The position numbers were made by a program, and so were the translations under genes. The notes under the pieces were generated by a model, which saw nothing but the letters and a program-made list of their open reading frames with translations, did not search any database and was not told the DNA's origin. 64,000 bases of DNA from Guadua angustifolia (taxonomy: Eukaryota > Streptophyta > Magnoliopsida > Poales > Poaceae): assembly GCA_036346375.1 (NCBI GenBank), contig CM070517.1, positions 15,355,161 to 15,419,160 of the forward strand, written 5' to 3'. Below are positions 47,925 to 60,222 of the stretch, one piece after another; the first letter of the stretch is position 1; each line of letters begins with the position of its first letter.

Positions 47925-48229
47925 ACTTATTGCCACGTAAAAAGAAATCATGGCTATAAAATTAAAAATCACTACGAAATAAAATATTATAGCAACAAAA
48001 TTTACCCGTGGCATAAAATCTTATTTAATGCAACAATTTTATTTGTTGTTGCAATATGACCAACCTTTTGCCACGACAGTTAACAATATCGCAATGCTTA
48101 GTAATTCGTGGTAATATATTGGACGTATCGCCACAATTTTCCAAATCGAGGCAATAACACCACTCTAATGCAACAGAATTTGTGGTGTTGTAAAAAGTTT
48201 TATGGCAAATGCCCGGATTTCTAGTAGTG
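47925..48229. mobile_element. CACTA right terminus with subterminal repeats
   Basis: The right end reads CCGGATTTCTAGTAGTG; on the minus strand this is CACTACTAGAAATCCGG. Inside are repeats of TTGCCACG, GCAACA and their complements. It cuts directly into TNP2 copy 2, whose frame stops at this boundary. The left end of this element is not found; CACTACGAAAT at 47970 is a weak candidate without a matching duplication. Confidence 0.6.
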
Positions 48230-51200
48230 AAAACCTCTCTTGTCGACCTTCACTCTATGTGGAAGTCTCACCCACTTACATCGGAACAATTGAACTTGGT
48301 ATATTCTGTAATTGAGCTCCCAAATTTCTTCGATCATCTTGTAGTATGAGTTCATTGCCCTCGAGGATCCTTCTTTCGAGTGATCATCTGAAAAAGCATC
48401 TATGCTCACACCACTGTTTTGGACAGTACTCTTAGCATCTTGACTTTCAGTGTAAAAGGTGTAGCCATAAATATCGTATCCCTGCCATGTCTATACATTA
48501 AATCTTGGTCTGTCAGCTAACCATTTGATATTCTCACTGATGGAGACCCCTGCCTTTTGTTTGAACCATGTGAGAAATCGATCATTGTGTTCTCGCGTGA
48601 TGCAAAGCTCATCCATATGTGGATTCTCTTCCCATAATATCAACTTGTGCTGCTTGATGTACCCTGCAACTTCTATGATGTGCTACAAGACTGTCAAATG
48701 TGCTTTGCAATATATATCAAATTGTGATCTTGTTAGTTTTGACCCAACGGTTGCTTTGCCAGCAAATCTGCCCTCATGGCGAGATACAAGAACACTGATT
48801 GCTTGTCTTTTTCTGAGATAGTACATGTAGAACTCAATAACCTCTTCAGTCCCATAACCTTCAACAATACTACCCTCAGGCTTCGATCGATTTCTCACGT
48901 AGGACATTAATATACCTATGTACCTCTCGAATGGATACATGTAATGTAGAAATATGGGTCCACATATCTTAATCTCTTTGACGAGGTAAACAATAAGGTG
49001 GACCATGACATCAAAGAACAACAGTGGAAAATACATGTCAAGCTAACATAGAGTCTACACCTCCTCACTCTGTAAGTTGTCTAACACATCAGAGTCAATA
49101 ACTTTGCAGAAGATCGCATTGAAGAAATAACACAGCTTTGTGATTGCCAACCTAACATCCTCTAGCAAAATATTTCTGATTGCAACTAGAAGCATTTGGG
49201 TCATTAATACATGGTAGTCGTGGGACTTCATGCCAAGCAACTTCAAATCATCCATGGACACAAGCTTCTTAGTGTTTGCAAAGTAGCCTGTTGAAACTTT
49301 AATATATTGAAGACACTTGCAGAGGTCTTCTTTCTCTATCTTGGATAGGGTGTAGTATGCAGCGGGGCTGTACGAACCATTTCCATCGTTCTTTATCACA
49401 GCAAGCTTGGGCCTTATTCCCATGTAGGCCATGTCGCGACGAGCATTCACATTATCTTTGGTCTTCCTAGGTATGTTCAGTAGGATGCCAACCAAATTAT
49501 CGCAGACATTCTTCTCAACATGCATGACATCAATACAATGCGAGACACTAACTCCTTCCATTATGGTAAGTCCAAAATATCGACCTCTTCTTCCTAAGAC
49601 GAACAGATTTATGGTTCTTTCAGTACTGAACATTGATATCCTCCATACGTGAAAATACTTGCCTTTCACTCATTGGCTACAGGGCCGAACTGACTTCCCT
49701 CTTCCCATCAAATTTGTCATCTATCTTATGGTATCGATGTCTTCGAGGTAGAAACCTACGATGACCCACATACATAGTTTTCTTAGAATTTGACAGACAT
49801 AGGCTCTTAGTCTCCTCTTCACAAATAGGACACGCTTTGGCTCCTTTCGTACTGTAGCTTACCAAATTACTAACAGTCGGAAAACCATTTATGGTGCACA
49901 ATACCATAGCCTGTAGGGTGAAGTGCTCACTTTTGTACGCATCCCACACCATGACACCCTCGTTCCACAATTTTACCAAATCCTCAATCAGTGGAATGAG
50001 GTACACATCAATATCATTCCTTCGCTATTTGGGTCCAGAAATTAGCAATGACATCATAATATACTTCCGCTTCATGCTACAGCCAAGGAGGGAGATTGTA
50101 GATACACAACAAAACTGGCCAGGTGCTGTGACGATTGCTCATGTTACCAAACAAATTCATTCCATCTGTACTCAACCCAAATCTTATATTCCTCATTTCG
50201 GCAACGAACCCCTCATGTTTCCAATTATCAACAGAGTGTCTCAGCTTGCTATCTTCCTTTCGAGACTCATAATGCCAACACAATAATTTTGCCTCTCTGG
50301 GATTTGCAAACAACTGCACCAAATGGGGAATGATGAGCAAGTACCACAATACCTTGGCCGGTGCACCTTTAACAACCTCATCACCATCGTCGGCCTAGCT
50401 CTTACGCTTTTCCATTTGTTTGTACCAGGCACACCGCAAACTGGACAAACTGCATCTCCTGATGCACTTTACGGTACAAGATGCAATCATTCAGACATGC
50501 ATGTATCCTTTCTATTTTCATTCTCATGGGACATAGTAGCTTCTTCACTTCATAAATGCTTGTTGGTAACTCATTTCCCTCCGAAAGCAGATCCGATAGA
50601 AGTGAAGGATCGAGATGGTGATCAAAGGGGGGTGAATGATCCTAAATCAAAATTTCTCCCTCTTAAAACAATTCGAACATGTCCTAAAAAAGCACCCAAA
50701 GAAAGCAAACGAAATGAACAAGCTGTTGGTAGCACCGTAGCAAGGCCGATAGCACTGGGCTCAAGAACAGCTGAAGAACTAGCACGAACTCTAAAAGAAA
50801 ATTTTGATGTATCTTTCGATCGGTTGGATAAAACTCACAAAACTTGGTAGATGTGATCCTAAGAATGTCAGGAACTCATTCCAACCTTCAATCATAAGAA
50901 TTAACATCATCGGCTTTTTTCACTTTGAAGGAAGAACACACTAAGTTGAAGCAAAACTCAAGAACTTGATTTAAGGCTTACTCGTGAGGTTTTGATGATC
51001 ATGATGATCTTGGATAGCCTCCCACTTGTCATAACAAGCTAGAACACAAGTCAAAAACTCCACAAACATGATTTTGATGAATGATTCACTTAAGAGCACA
51101 AAACTGGTTTCTTGCAAGAAAAACGCACAGATTGCCTAGATGATTGGGATATGATCTAAGAGAAGATTCATCCATCAATCAACATCCTTGGCCTAAGAAG

Positions 51201-52865
51201 CAAAAGCATGTAGAAGGAGGGGAGGCAAATCCATGTTGTGTAAATGTAAATTGCAAGAATGTAAATGCAGAATTTAAGTACGGAATTGAAGACATAATGA
51301 AAATGCATAAAGAAAATTAAACGTAAGGAAATGAGTTTTGTATTTCTAGAAGTGAGGTTTACAAAGCCTCACAATAAAGTGGGCAAAGCTCAAAGGAGAA
51401 CCAAAAACCTCAAAACCTGCAAGATGGGGAAGGCTACCCCTACCCCTCTATTTATACTACTCTTGAGCCTCCTACCACCATTGGATGAATCCCTCAACCC
51501 TAAGGCACTCCATCAAGGGCTAGGATTGACCAACTCACACAGCCATGCAAGGGCAAACCCACAACCCACCTAACAAACCAGGTTTTCTTGTGCAGTTTTC
51601 AAAGAACACTAACCAGACCTACTATCCTATCAACTCGACCGTGATCTGATGACTCTTCTTGATCCACGCAGCATATAGCTAGCATCTTTTCCTTTCATTG
51701 TCTTCTAGGCTTGCACCGACTCCGTCTTTGATCATCTTCCAACGATCCTCGACCATTTGGACCTCTGGCGCACCTCGCCAAGTCCCAATCATCCTCCGCC
51801 TCACCATGATGTAGCAGCATCATCCTGCAACCATCAAAAATAAGGAAAACCCATCACATAGCAATGCTCAAAAATATATGCAATTAAACTTCCAAAATCA
51901 TAATTTTTAGATCATCCATGCTCATCAAGGCCAGTGCTACTGCTCCCTGACTAGTAGCACCACCCTTTATCCTAAACCAGAGCATCCCTCTCTGGAATTT
52001 TCATACAGCTCAAAAAGGCCAGTGCTACCGCTCGCCCGGTAGCACTAGGTTACCATGGCCAGTAGCACCGCCTCGACGATCATCCTTCAGAAAGCACCTC
52101 TCTGAAATTTTCACATCAGCCATTTGGGCCATTGCTACCACTCGGCCGATAGCACCGGGCTGACATGGTCGGTAGCATTGGCTTGCCTGAACCCCTAAAA
52201 ACACCCTCTCAGGATTTTCCACACTGCTCTGGGGTCCGGTCCTACCGCTCGGCTAGTAGCATCGCGCTACCATAGCCGGTAGCACTGGAAAAAGTAGTCA
52301 GAGTTGAAATTACTTCAAATTGAACATCCAATTCAAATCAAACTCAAACCAGAGCACACCAAACTCAAATTTAGTCAAGTACTCATCACCAACATGGGTA
52401 GATCTCCACATAGTTTTTCAAGAAGAACCAGAAGTGCATTGAAACTTGTATCTGTCCAATGTTGTTTTGCGTTCAGTTTGAACAATGCAAGGACCGAACC
52501 CAACTTGGTATATTCCGCTTTGCAACTCGAGAATAGCGGTTTGGCATCATCTTCCGTCATGCTTTTAAACTTTTCAAACTCTCTTTCTGTGTAATTTCCC
52601 TTCACATCCCACAACATTTGCTCCAAATTGTCCTTCTCAAACATATCACGTTGCAACTCGTCACCGGGTTCCACCATGTCTTCGTTGCAATTTGAGCTAA
52701 GTTGTTAAATCTCCCGAGATTGGTCGCAATCAATGCAAGGACCATATATGAAGTTTACACCCCTCTTCACCATGTCCTCTTCTGTAATTTTTTTGAACCC
52801 CTGAACACCCCTTTAAAATTCATCACTCACATGGTTTTTTGATGCATCCATTCCTCACAGTCCAT
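48230..52865 (-). pseudogene. CACTA transposase TNP2, copy 2, split by a solo LTR
   Basis: The start is near 52865 (MDCEEWMHQ, degenerate transposase-associated domain), then CKAEYTKLGSVLALFKLNAK (about 52530-52470) up to the LTR at 52420. The frame resumes at 50597 with SEGNELPTSIYEVKKLLCPM and IHACLNDCILYRK, followed by ACPICEEETKSLCL (49840-49800), DVMHVEKNVCDNLVGILLNI (49530-49470), the DUF4218 block (VMVHLIVYLVKEIKICGPIF, 49010-48950) and DUF4216 (YYKMIEEIWELNY, 48350-48300). It ends at the CACTA terminus 48229. Stops and frameshifts are frequent. It is clearly a different TNP2 lineage from copy 1 (different sequence through the core). No function is expected. Confidence 0.85.
50603..52420 (-). 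mobile_element. Solo LTR of a SIRE-like Copia element
   Basis: The sense (minus) strand starts TGAAAAACTATG and ends GATCCTTCA; 1818 bp. AGAAG is present on both sides (50598-50602 and 52421-52425), and the TNP2 coding resemblance continues across it. It is a diverged copy of the LTR at 56699-58527, so the two belong to one family but not to one insertion. No primer site or polypurine tract lies beside it. Confidence 0.9.
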
Positions 52866-53161
52866 CTTCGATTAGACTTCACACAATAAATTAAGGAAAA
52901 ACTAGAGCAATAGGAAGCTAGTTAGTTCAAATATTGAGACATCATTTCAATTAATATTACCTTTGCAAAATAAAGGTGGGTTTCAAGATATATAAATTTA
53001 ATCCCGATCAATATCTAGCTTCTTCTCTAGTTAAGAGATTCCAATTCCCTAGTTAGGAGACATACATTGCAAACATCAACAATGATATCGAATAAACTAA
53101 TTATATAGTGCAGTAGCTTTTAAACCTTTTTGACTTCATTGAAACAAAACAAGGGTACTAG

Positions 53162-53539
53162 CGATGACTCCTAATCTCTAAATAGGTTAGGTCCTAATCC
53201 CATTCGAGGTTGTGTGGTTTGGGCAAGTTCCTAAGCTGTTGTACAACTCCAGAGAAAATTTTGACAGCATCTCCCCATTGTTCTCTAGATACACATCTCA
53301 ACAACTGGTTAAGAGGGGTGTGTACTCGGAGAACACCACAGGGAGATGCTACTGAAATCTACTCTAGAGTTGTACAACAGCTCAGGAATTTGCTCGAACC
53401 ACATATCCTCAAACTGTCCAAAGAACATGGACAATTCAAGATTGCTTGCTTATGAATATGTCATTTTGATCGGCATATTTATAAACAAGTACCCTTGAAT
53501 GGGAGATGTAGGTTCCGCAGTCTAAACTCTAGCATTCAT
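53162..53539. repeat. Fold-back repeat, copy B
   Basis: It is a direct copy of 38985-39355, perhaps 80% identical by eye, with the same inverted halves. It lies about 300 bp upstream of the TNP2 copy 2 start. Confidence 0.75.
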
Positions 53540-53924
53540 CATGTGACAATAACAATATAATTACAAATTAACGTGAGAGCACTACAAATTAAGATAATTA
53601 AATATATGTGTGTTAAATCTGACGGATGTACACGTTTCGGTGCAACCCAAACTTTCTTCACAGCATATCAAAATTAATTAGTGCAAAATTGAAGTGGTTT
53701 GAAGGATTATTCACATTTTGAAGAAATCCACAAATTTTGCAAAAAGAGGAGAACTCTCCTTATGCTAGACTTCAAATTTACCCTCTTAATGCACCCACCC
53801 TTAAGGATTTCAAATTTTCTTACCTAAGTATTGCTTCCAATTGAGATATGTACTGTTTTTGGGTGGCACTATCACTGTGTATAGCTCATAAGGCACCTGG
53901 GAGCTCAAAAGATAGCCAACTGAC
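53540..53924. other. Unassigned DNA at the truncated end of the SIRE-like element
   Basis: AT-rich; the integrase resemblance of the neighbouring element ends near 53925. No gene is seen. Confidence 0.4.
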
Positions 53925-56690
53925 GAGACCTTTGAAATGAGAAAAAGTCTCATCCTTTGAGGCCATGAAAAACACCAAAGAATACATAAAAAAATCATCA
54001 ACAATGACAAGAACATACCACGTCCCACCTACTGACTACACTCTAGCTAGACCAACAGTGTCCATATGTAAAAGCTGTCCTAGTGCATTAGTTATCACAA
54101 TAGTGACTGGAGGATGGGAAGCATCAACCATCTTGCCTGGTCGGCAGTGAGAGCAAACTAAGTCTTTGACCATCTTGAGTTTAGACAAGCCATGAATAAG
54201 ATCATGGTTGCTAACTCTGGTCAAATGATCGAAGCCAACATGACAAAGTCTTCTATGTCAGTAGGAGAGACTATGGGACTCAGAAGCAATCAAACAACAA
54301 AGAGAGTCTTCAGAAGAAGTAGAAAAATTAACACGAAAGACTCTCCCAAATCTAGAAATCCTAAAAACTAACCCTTATAATGAATCAAGGATTCCACAAG
54401 CACTACTCTTAAAGCTTATTTTGAAAGAGTCATCGATAAGCAGAGAAACAGAGAGCAAATTGTATTGCAGCTTACTTACTAAGGCAACATCTTAAGAATA
54501 AAATTATTATTAATGCAGATGACACCTTTAGCAATGGCTCTACCTAAAGAAGCATCCCCAAAAGTGACCAACTCAGCACCAGGGGCTCGGACTAGAGAAG
54601 AGAACCAACGAGAGTCTCCGATCATATGACGAGAACAAATGGAGTCAACAATCCAAACCTCTCCCTTCCCCATCGGACGAACCTAATCAAGACACAAGAG
54701 AGAGATGACTCAGTACTGGGTGAAGATCTGGGAACCCAATACTGATCCACACAACACCTCAAAGTACTAGCCACAGAAGAAGAAAACTGGACTCTAGCGT
54801 CTCTCTGATGCTCAACTCTCACAAGATCAAAAATGGTATTAGCAGAAGATCTAAGAGCTGAAACTGGGTTGGCCTGCCGTTGTGCAAAGGCCAGACTATC
54901 CCAGTGAAGCTGCCTGAATCTCCTACCAGAAAACATATCATGCCGCTAATATCCACCTCAATGGGAAAAGCAAGAAATATCAATAGGATGGCAGATAGAC
55001 TAACAACGAGCAGCTCCAGGACTAAAACTCTACTGAACAACCTAAAAACTGAGTCCTGGATGCTACCCAAAAACAGGCAACTCTCTAACCTGTCTAGCAG
55101 TAATGTGTGCCTTAGGAGTACTCAGAGTCTGGGAATGACCCTGAATACCCTAAGAGTAGTAATACACTCATGCCTTGTGATCTTGGTGCGCCTGAAGCAG
55201 AAATCCACTGGGTGACCATCCTTTCGACAGAAGGTGCACGTATACTTCACCTTACTAGAAGCGGAAATATTAGGAAGAGCACCCTTTTGGTCAAAGATCT
55301 CATGGACAACCCTAACAAAACTAAACACAGTTGTGCTCACCCTAGAAGTAACCACAATCTCTCCATTCTTGGAGCTATGCATAATGGTAGGAGGATGAGT
55401 CTTAGCATGCTTCAAGTAGTCAAATGCTAGACCTTGATTGAATCGACTAATCTTTGACTAGTTTAGGACAAGATTGAGTTTTTTTGCCTCCTACAAACTT
55501 GTCAAGAGTTTTCATGAGATACTTACACTTCCAGAAAAGAAAGGCACAGGAAGAACAAGGGGAAGAAGAAGAAGAACTAGATAAGGAAGAATTATCAGCA
55601 CGTGCATTTTTCTCCCTCAGCACGGCTGCCTCAACCTTGAGGGCCTTACAAGAAACACAAAGGTATTTCTAATCCTAAGAGTCTAGGCATCTAGTTTTTC
55701 CTAAGTTCGATTTGGATTTTATATAAGTCCCCCTCAATCTCAACACATCGCAAGCAACTTTCTTGTGACTTAGCTAGGAAGTTCTTGCCCTTATCTAGCT
55801 TGAAGCAGTTCGCTCGAATGTGGTTGGGGCCACCACACGTGAAACAGGTGATCATACCACCTCTCTTCCTCTCTCTCACCCTTTTGTTGGTATGAGAAAA
55901 CTTGTGAGCCAAAAGAGCAGACTCATTTTCTAGAAATTTTTTGAGTTGGTCATCGCTCAGCTCGCAAAGTCCAAAGTGGGAGAAACCAGCAAGAAAATCA
56001 AAAGAGGATCCAGTGGGAACGGTGACAAGGCCATTGATTGAGATTTCGTCTTGCATTAGACGACATCGATCTCATGAGTCTTGAGTCAGGAATAAAGCCC
56101 GTTAAGAGTCAGAGTCAACAAGTCGGTAGTATCCTTATTGGTGGTCACCTTCATCTCCCAAACTTGAAGATCGAGCGTGATCAAGAAATGTTGAGCATTA
56201 TCCGCATCTGGGTATATGGAACTGACAGCTCGAAGATCCCTCATAATCTTTGTAAAACGACCAAAGCACTTGTCAAGATTCTCACTAGCGTGTTGTTAAA
56301 ATTTGTTGTAATCACACTTGCATTGGTCCTATTTCATTGTTTTGATTTAGGTGGTGCCCTCATAGTAAGCATCGAGGGTCACCCAAATCTGATGAGCAGA
56401 ATAGAGGTGAGAAATCCTATCATACTCACTGTAGCTAAGACCCTGTATGAGGATGTTTCTTGTTTTAGCGTTTCGCTCAACTTCAGCCATATTCGCCGAC
56501 CGTGACATTTTCATCGGCAGACACCTCATACGGGAGTTTCACCTTCCGCGATATCAGGAAGCCTTGGATCATTCAGGGCTTCTAAAGGAAAATCAACTCA
56601 AGAAAAGATGGGAGGCTTGGTGGAATATTTGTCCATCGCCATAGCTCTTAAGACCGGTCAAGATTTATGGAAAGAGAAAAACTAGCTCTA
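53925..56690 (-). pseudogene. SIRE-like Copia gag-pol, truncated and decayed
   Basis: On the minus strand, gag is seen at 56529-56347 (YSEYDRISHLYSAHQIWVTL, a UBN2-type gag) and on to about 56030. A CCHC knuckle (CFTCGGPNHIRANC, about 55850-55805), a second Cys-rich block (CTFCRKDGHPVDFC, about 55240-55195), a protease remnant (WIVDSICSRHMIGD, about 54655-54615) and a pre-integrase block (CSHCRPGKMV...HPPVT, 54145-54095) follow. The last recognisable part is integrase-like (near 54010-53930). The protease motif DSG has become DSI. Stops and frameshifts are many, and everything from the integrase catalytic core to the 3' LTR is absent. It lies beside its 5' LTR and primer site. Confidence 0.8.
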
Positions 56691-56697
56691 ATACCAA
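56685..56697 (-). promoter_or_regulatory. Primer binding site of the SIRE-like element
   Basis: The sense strand reads TTGGTATTAGAGC just inside the 5' LTR, one base off the initiator tRNA-Met complement (TGGTATCAGAGC). This fixes the element's orientation. Confidence 0.8.
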
Positions 56698-56698
56698 T

Positions 56699-58527
56699 TA
56701 AAGGATCGAGATGGCGATTAGAGGGAGTGAATGATCCCAAATAAAATTTTTCCCAACTTAAAATAGTCCAAGCACGTCCTCCACCAGAGCTCTCAAAAGA
56801 AGCAAATGAAATGGAGCAAGTACCCAACAAGGCCGGTAGCACCAAACCAAGAAAGGTAGCATTGGGCTCTAGTATGACTGAGGTAAGTCTAGTAGCACCA
56901 GGGTCCAGTAGCATCAGGATGAGGTCGGTAGCACTAGGCTCAAGAATAGTAGGAAAAACAACACGAACTCCAAAAGTCACTTTTGAGGAATCTTTTGATC
57001 GGCTGGGTAAATACTCACGAACCTTGGTAGATGTCTTCCTTAGGATGTCAGGAACTTCTTCCAACCATCAATTGCAAGAATTGACATAAAAGTTCCAACC
57101 TTTTCACTTTGAAGAAAGAACACACCAAGTTTGAGCAAAACTCAAGAACTCGATCTAAGACTGGCTCGTGGGTTTTTGATGATCAAGATGATCTTGGATG
57201 ACCTCTCACATATCACAGCAAGCAAGAACATAAGTTCTAAATCTTAGAAATGCGATCAATAAGAATGATTCACTCAAGAACACAATACCGGTTTCTTGTT
57301 AGAAAGATGCATGGATTTCCTAGATGATTGGGATATGATCTAAAGAAGATTCATCCATCAATCAACATCGTTGGCAGAAGAAGCAAAACCATATAGAAGG
57401 AGGGGAGGCAAATCCAAATTGTGTAAATGTAAATTGCAAGAATGTAAGTGCAGAATTTAAGACATAATGTAAATGCATAAAGGAAATTAAGCATAAGGAA
57501 TGTGTTTTGGATTTCTGGAAGGGAGGTTTACAAAGCCTCACAACAAGGTGGGCAAATCTCAAAGGAGCATCAAAATTCAAAAACCTCAAAACCTTCAAGA
57601 GAGGGAAGGCTACCCATACCCCTATATATATTACTCTTGAATCACCCTCCACTCTTGGATGAGTTCATTCTACCCTAAGGACCACCATCAAGGGTTAGGA
57701 TTGACTCACTCACTTATACATGGACTAACCCGAAACCCACACACACACAACAGGTTTTTGCACGCTTTCAAAGCATAACTAGACCCGCTAACCTTCATCT
57801 AGACCGCAATTTAACAGCCCTCCTTGATCCGAGTAGTTTCTAACTAGCATCTTATCCATTCTTTGTCTTCTAGGTTTGCACCGACTTTGTCTCCCATCAT
57901 CTTTCTGCGATCCTCAACCGTTTGGACCTCCGACGCTTCTCGCCTAGTCCCAATCATCCTTCACCTCACCATGACCAAAACCCGACGTCCTTCAACCATC
58001 AAAGACAGGAAAAACCCATCACATAGCAATTTCCAAAAAGATATGCAGTAAACATCACAAAATCATCAAATATATCCAATTCAATTTCACTCATAAGGGC
58101 CCGGTGCTACCGCTCTCGGGCTGGTAGTATCGCTGGCTAGGTCATACCGCCCATTGGCCGATATGACCGCCTTTAAAAATCGCAAAACACCTTCCCTAGA
58201 AAAAACGCACCGGACTGAAAACAGTGCTACCGCCCCCAGGCCAATAGCACCACCAATGTCAAACCAGAAATCACCCTCTCTAAAATTTTCACGCTAGCCA
58301 TACGCCCGGTGCTACCACCCTGCCCAGTGCTACTGCACCCGAGCCGGTAGCACCATCAGCCGGTGCTATTGCCTATGCCAGATTGGTAGCACCGCCCTTA
58401 CTGGACAACACTCAATATGCTTCAAATTTGGATTTAAATCTCAAATCTTCCTCGAACTCAAACACTACTGGCTTGAACATTGTCAATAACTCATCACACA
58501 TATGGGTAGACCTCCACATGGTTTTCA
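56699..58527 (-). repeat. 5' LTR of the SIRE-like Copia element
   Basis: It is 1829 bp and matches the solo LTR at 50603-52420 end to end with many substitutions and small indels. Two clusters of the near-palindromic GGTAGCACCG/CGGTGCTACC motif lie at 56832-56940 and 58100-58395. Confidence 0.85.
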
Positions 58528-58810
58528 TTTATATCACTATCGCTTCTCGCATAAGAACCGGTTGTGATGTGCCAAGTGCTACATCACAATTGTTTCTAAC
58601 CTTAGAACTTATAGTGATTATTATTACCACCCCTCCTAAGTCATGTGTCACAATTATTTTTTCCTAAAAACTTAGGAAGCGACCTAGATGAAATAATAGT
58701 GATGTGCCATTCTTTAATAGTATTTAGTCATATCTCTTAATCCCTACAAATTAAAAGCGATCATGTTGTTGTGAAAAGGGTAGTAACCACATTGAATTTA
58801 GTACTAAAAA

Positions 58811-59050
58811 CCTTTATATTACATCTATAAGCTCAGCTTTGGCTTCTTCCAGCTCTGCATTCGCCTTGCGGTCCTTAATAATGAGTGCCGTATTAAGAGA
58901 TTCAATAGCTTGCAATTTTTCTCCTGTCTTTCAGTTCTTGTTTCATTTCATAAATCTTGTCTGTTAACTCATACTTGACCTTTAGTTGTTTGATCTCACC
59001 TTAAGTTTTGGTTTAGCTTCCAACAGCCTTTCCATGTCATCTATTTTACC
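58811..59050 (-). pseudogene. FDM/IDN2-like (XH/XS coiled-coil) gene fragment
   Basis: On the minus strand 59050-58811 encodes a coiled-coil like the region before the XH domain of FACTOR OF DNA METHYLATION/IDN2 proteins, which bind double-stranded RNA in RNA-directed DNA methylation. The clearest part is ESLNTALIIKDRKANAEL followed by EEAKAELID; relatives have the pattern LN..LIVKER..NDELQEARKEL. A GT donor candidate follows at the end. Two frameshifts (about 59003 and 58921) break it and no XS or XH domain is seen nearby. It looks like a captured exon; a generic coiled-coil is the alternative. Confidence 0.5.
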
Positions 59051-59752
59051 AAACCAGATTTCAATTAATTTGGATCATACAAATATGGTTCTACTAAAGG
59101 ATCATATGATGTATATCAGTAAATGGACCTTATAGCTTAGAGCAGGTTATCAGAGATAAGGAAAAAAAGAGAGATCAACTGCACAAAACTAATGTCAGTG
59201 ATCTAGAAGTGTAGAATGGAAACATAAGGCTGTAATTAGAAAGATGATAACTGTACTAAATATGGCAGATATCAGTTCAAACAAAAGCAATCTAAAATGA
59301 GTACTGTACAACCCAATGATAAAATGCAGCATATAGAAGTTCATGATGCCATTACCTGATGTGTAGAAGGATTGCAATATGTACCAAATGTATTGATGAC
59401 CAGTGCTTTTTAATGACAAATGCCAAAATATGAATTGTTTGCTTACTTCACTTAAGATTTACACAAAGCTTTTTTCATACTCCTCCATGCACATACTCCC
59501 TCTGATATAAGCTTGGCACTTGTACCTTGAAGCGCATATACTCCAACTTGGAGTCCTTTTTGTCATCATGTGTCCCTCTTCAGCGACGTAGTTCGAGAAA
59601 CCGCTATATACATTGGAGAGATGCTGTTGAGTAAAAAAAATGAATGTAGTTAAATATAGAAAATGTTAGGCAAGAGTAGTGCACTTACTTCTCCAAATGT
59701 GGTTTGATTGCGTAGGCCATCGGTCTCTTCTCGATCGAGTTAAAAATGTAGA
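59051..59752. other. Unassigned DNA between FDM-like fragment and CACTA terminus
   Basis: No recognisable coding sequence. A more structured part at 59480-59640 may hold another exon remnant on the minus strand, but I cannot name it. Confidence 0.35.
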
Positions 59753-60118
59753 CACTACTACAAAACACAAAATAGGTGATGGTATATCTGCGTTAGTTTT
59801 TACAGATGAGCTTACCACCTAATTGGTGATTGTCTATCTGTGTCAGTTTTTTGGAACCGACACATAATATTTTTGTGTCAGTTCTAAACATCATAATAGT
59901 GAGAACACTATTTGTGTCAGTCTGTAATTGAAACCGACACAAATAGTTACTTATTAGTGTCAGTTTTAATTACAGACCAACACAAATAGTGTTCCCATTA
60001 TTTTTGTCGGTTTGTAAATGGAACCGGCACAAATAATAACTCATTTGTGTCGGTTGTAACTAAAATCGACACAAATAATTGAATATTTGTGCAATTTCTA
60101 ATTAAAAACTGAGATAAA
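59753..60118 (+). mobile_element. CACTA left terminus with subterminal repeats
   Basis: CACTACTACAAAACAC begins at 59753 and is followed by roughly ten copies of TGTGTCGGTT/AACCGACACA or close variants (for example 59873-60080), several as hairpin pairs. No matching TAGTG end is found to the right in the window. Confidence 0.7.
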
Positions 60119-60222
60119 TAATACAAGCCATAAATATTGTGTTTACTGCAACTCCATGGTCTTCTTCCTCACGAGAGAAAACCCAAAGTTTAATATTTCA
60201 CATTCCATTTGGAAGGTTTCTG

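Noticed and set aside
47970..48229. A 260-bp mini CACTA element starting at CACTACGAAAT
   Set aside because: The flanking triplets differ (AAT and AAA), and the same subterminal repeats continue to the left of 47970.
50603..58527. One Copia element with LTRs at 50603 and 56699
   Set aside because: The left LTR has its own 5-bp duplication inside TNP2 coding sequence and no polypurine tract beside it, so it is a separate solo LTR.
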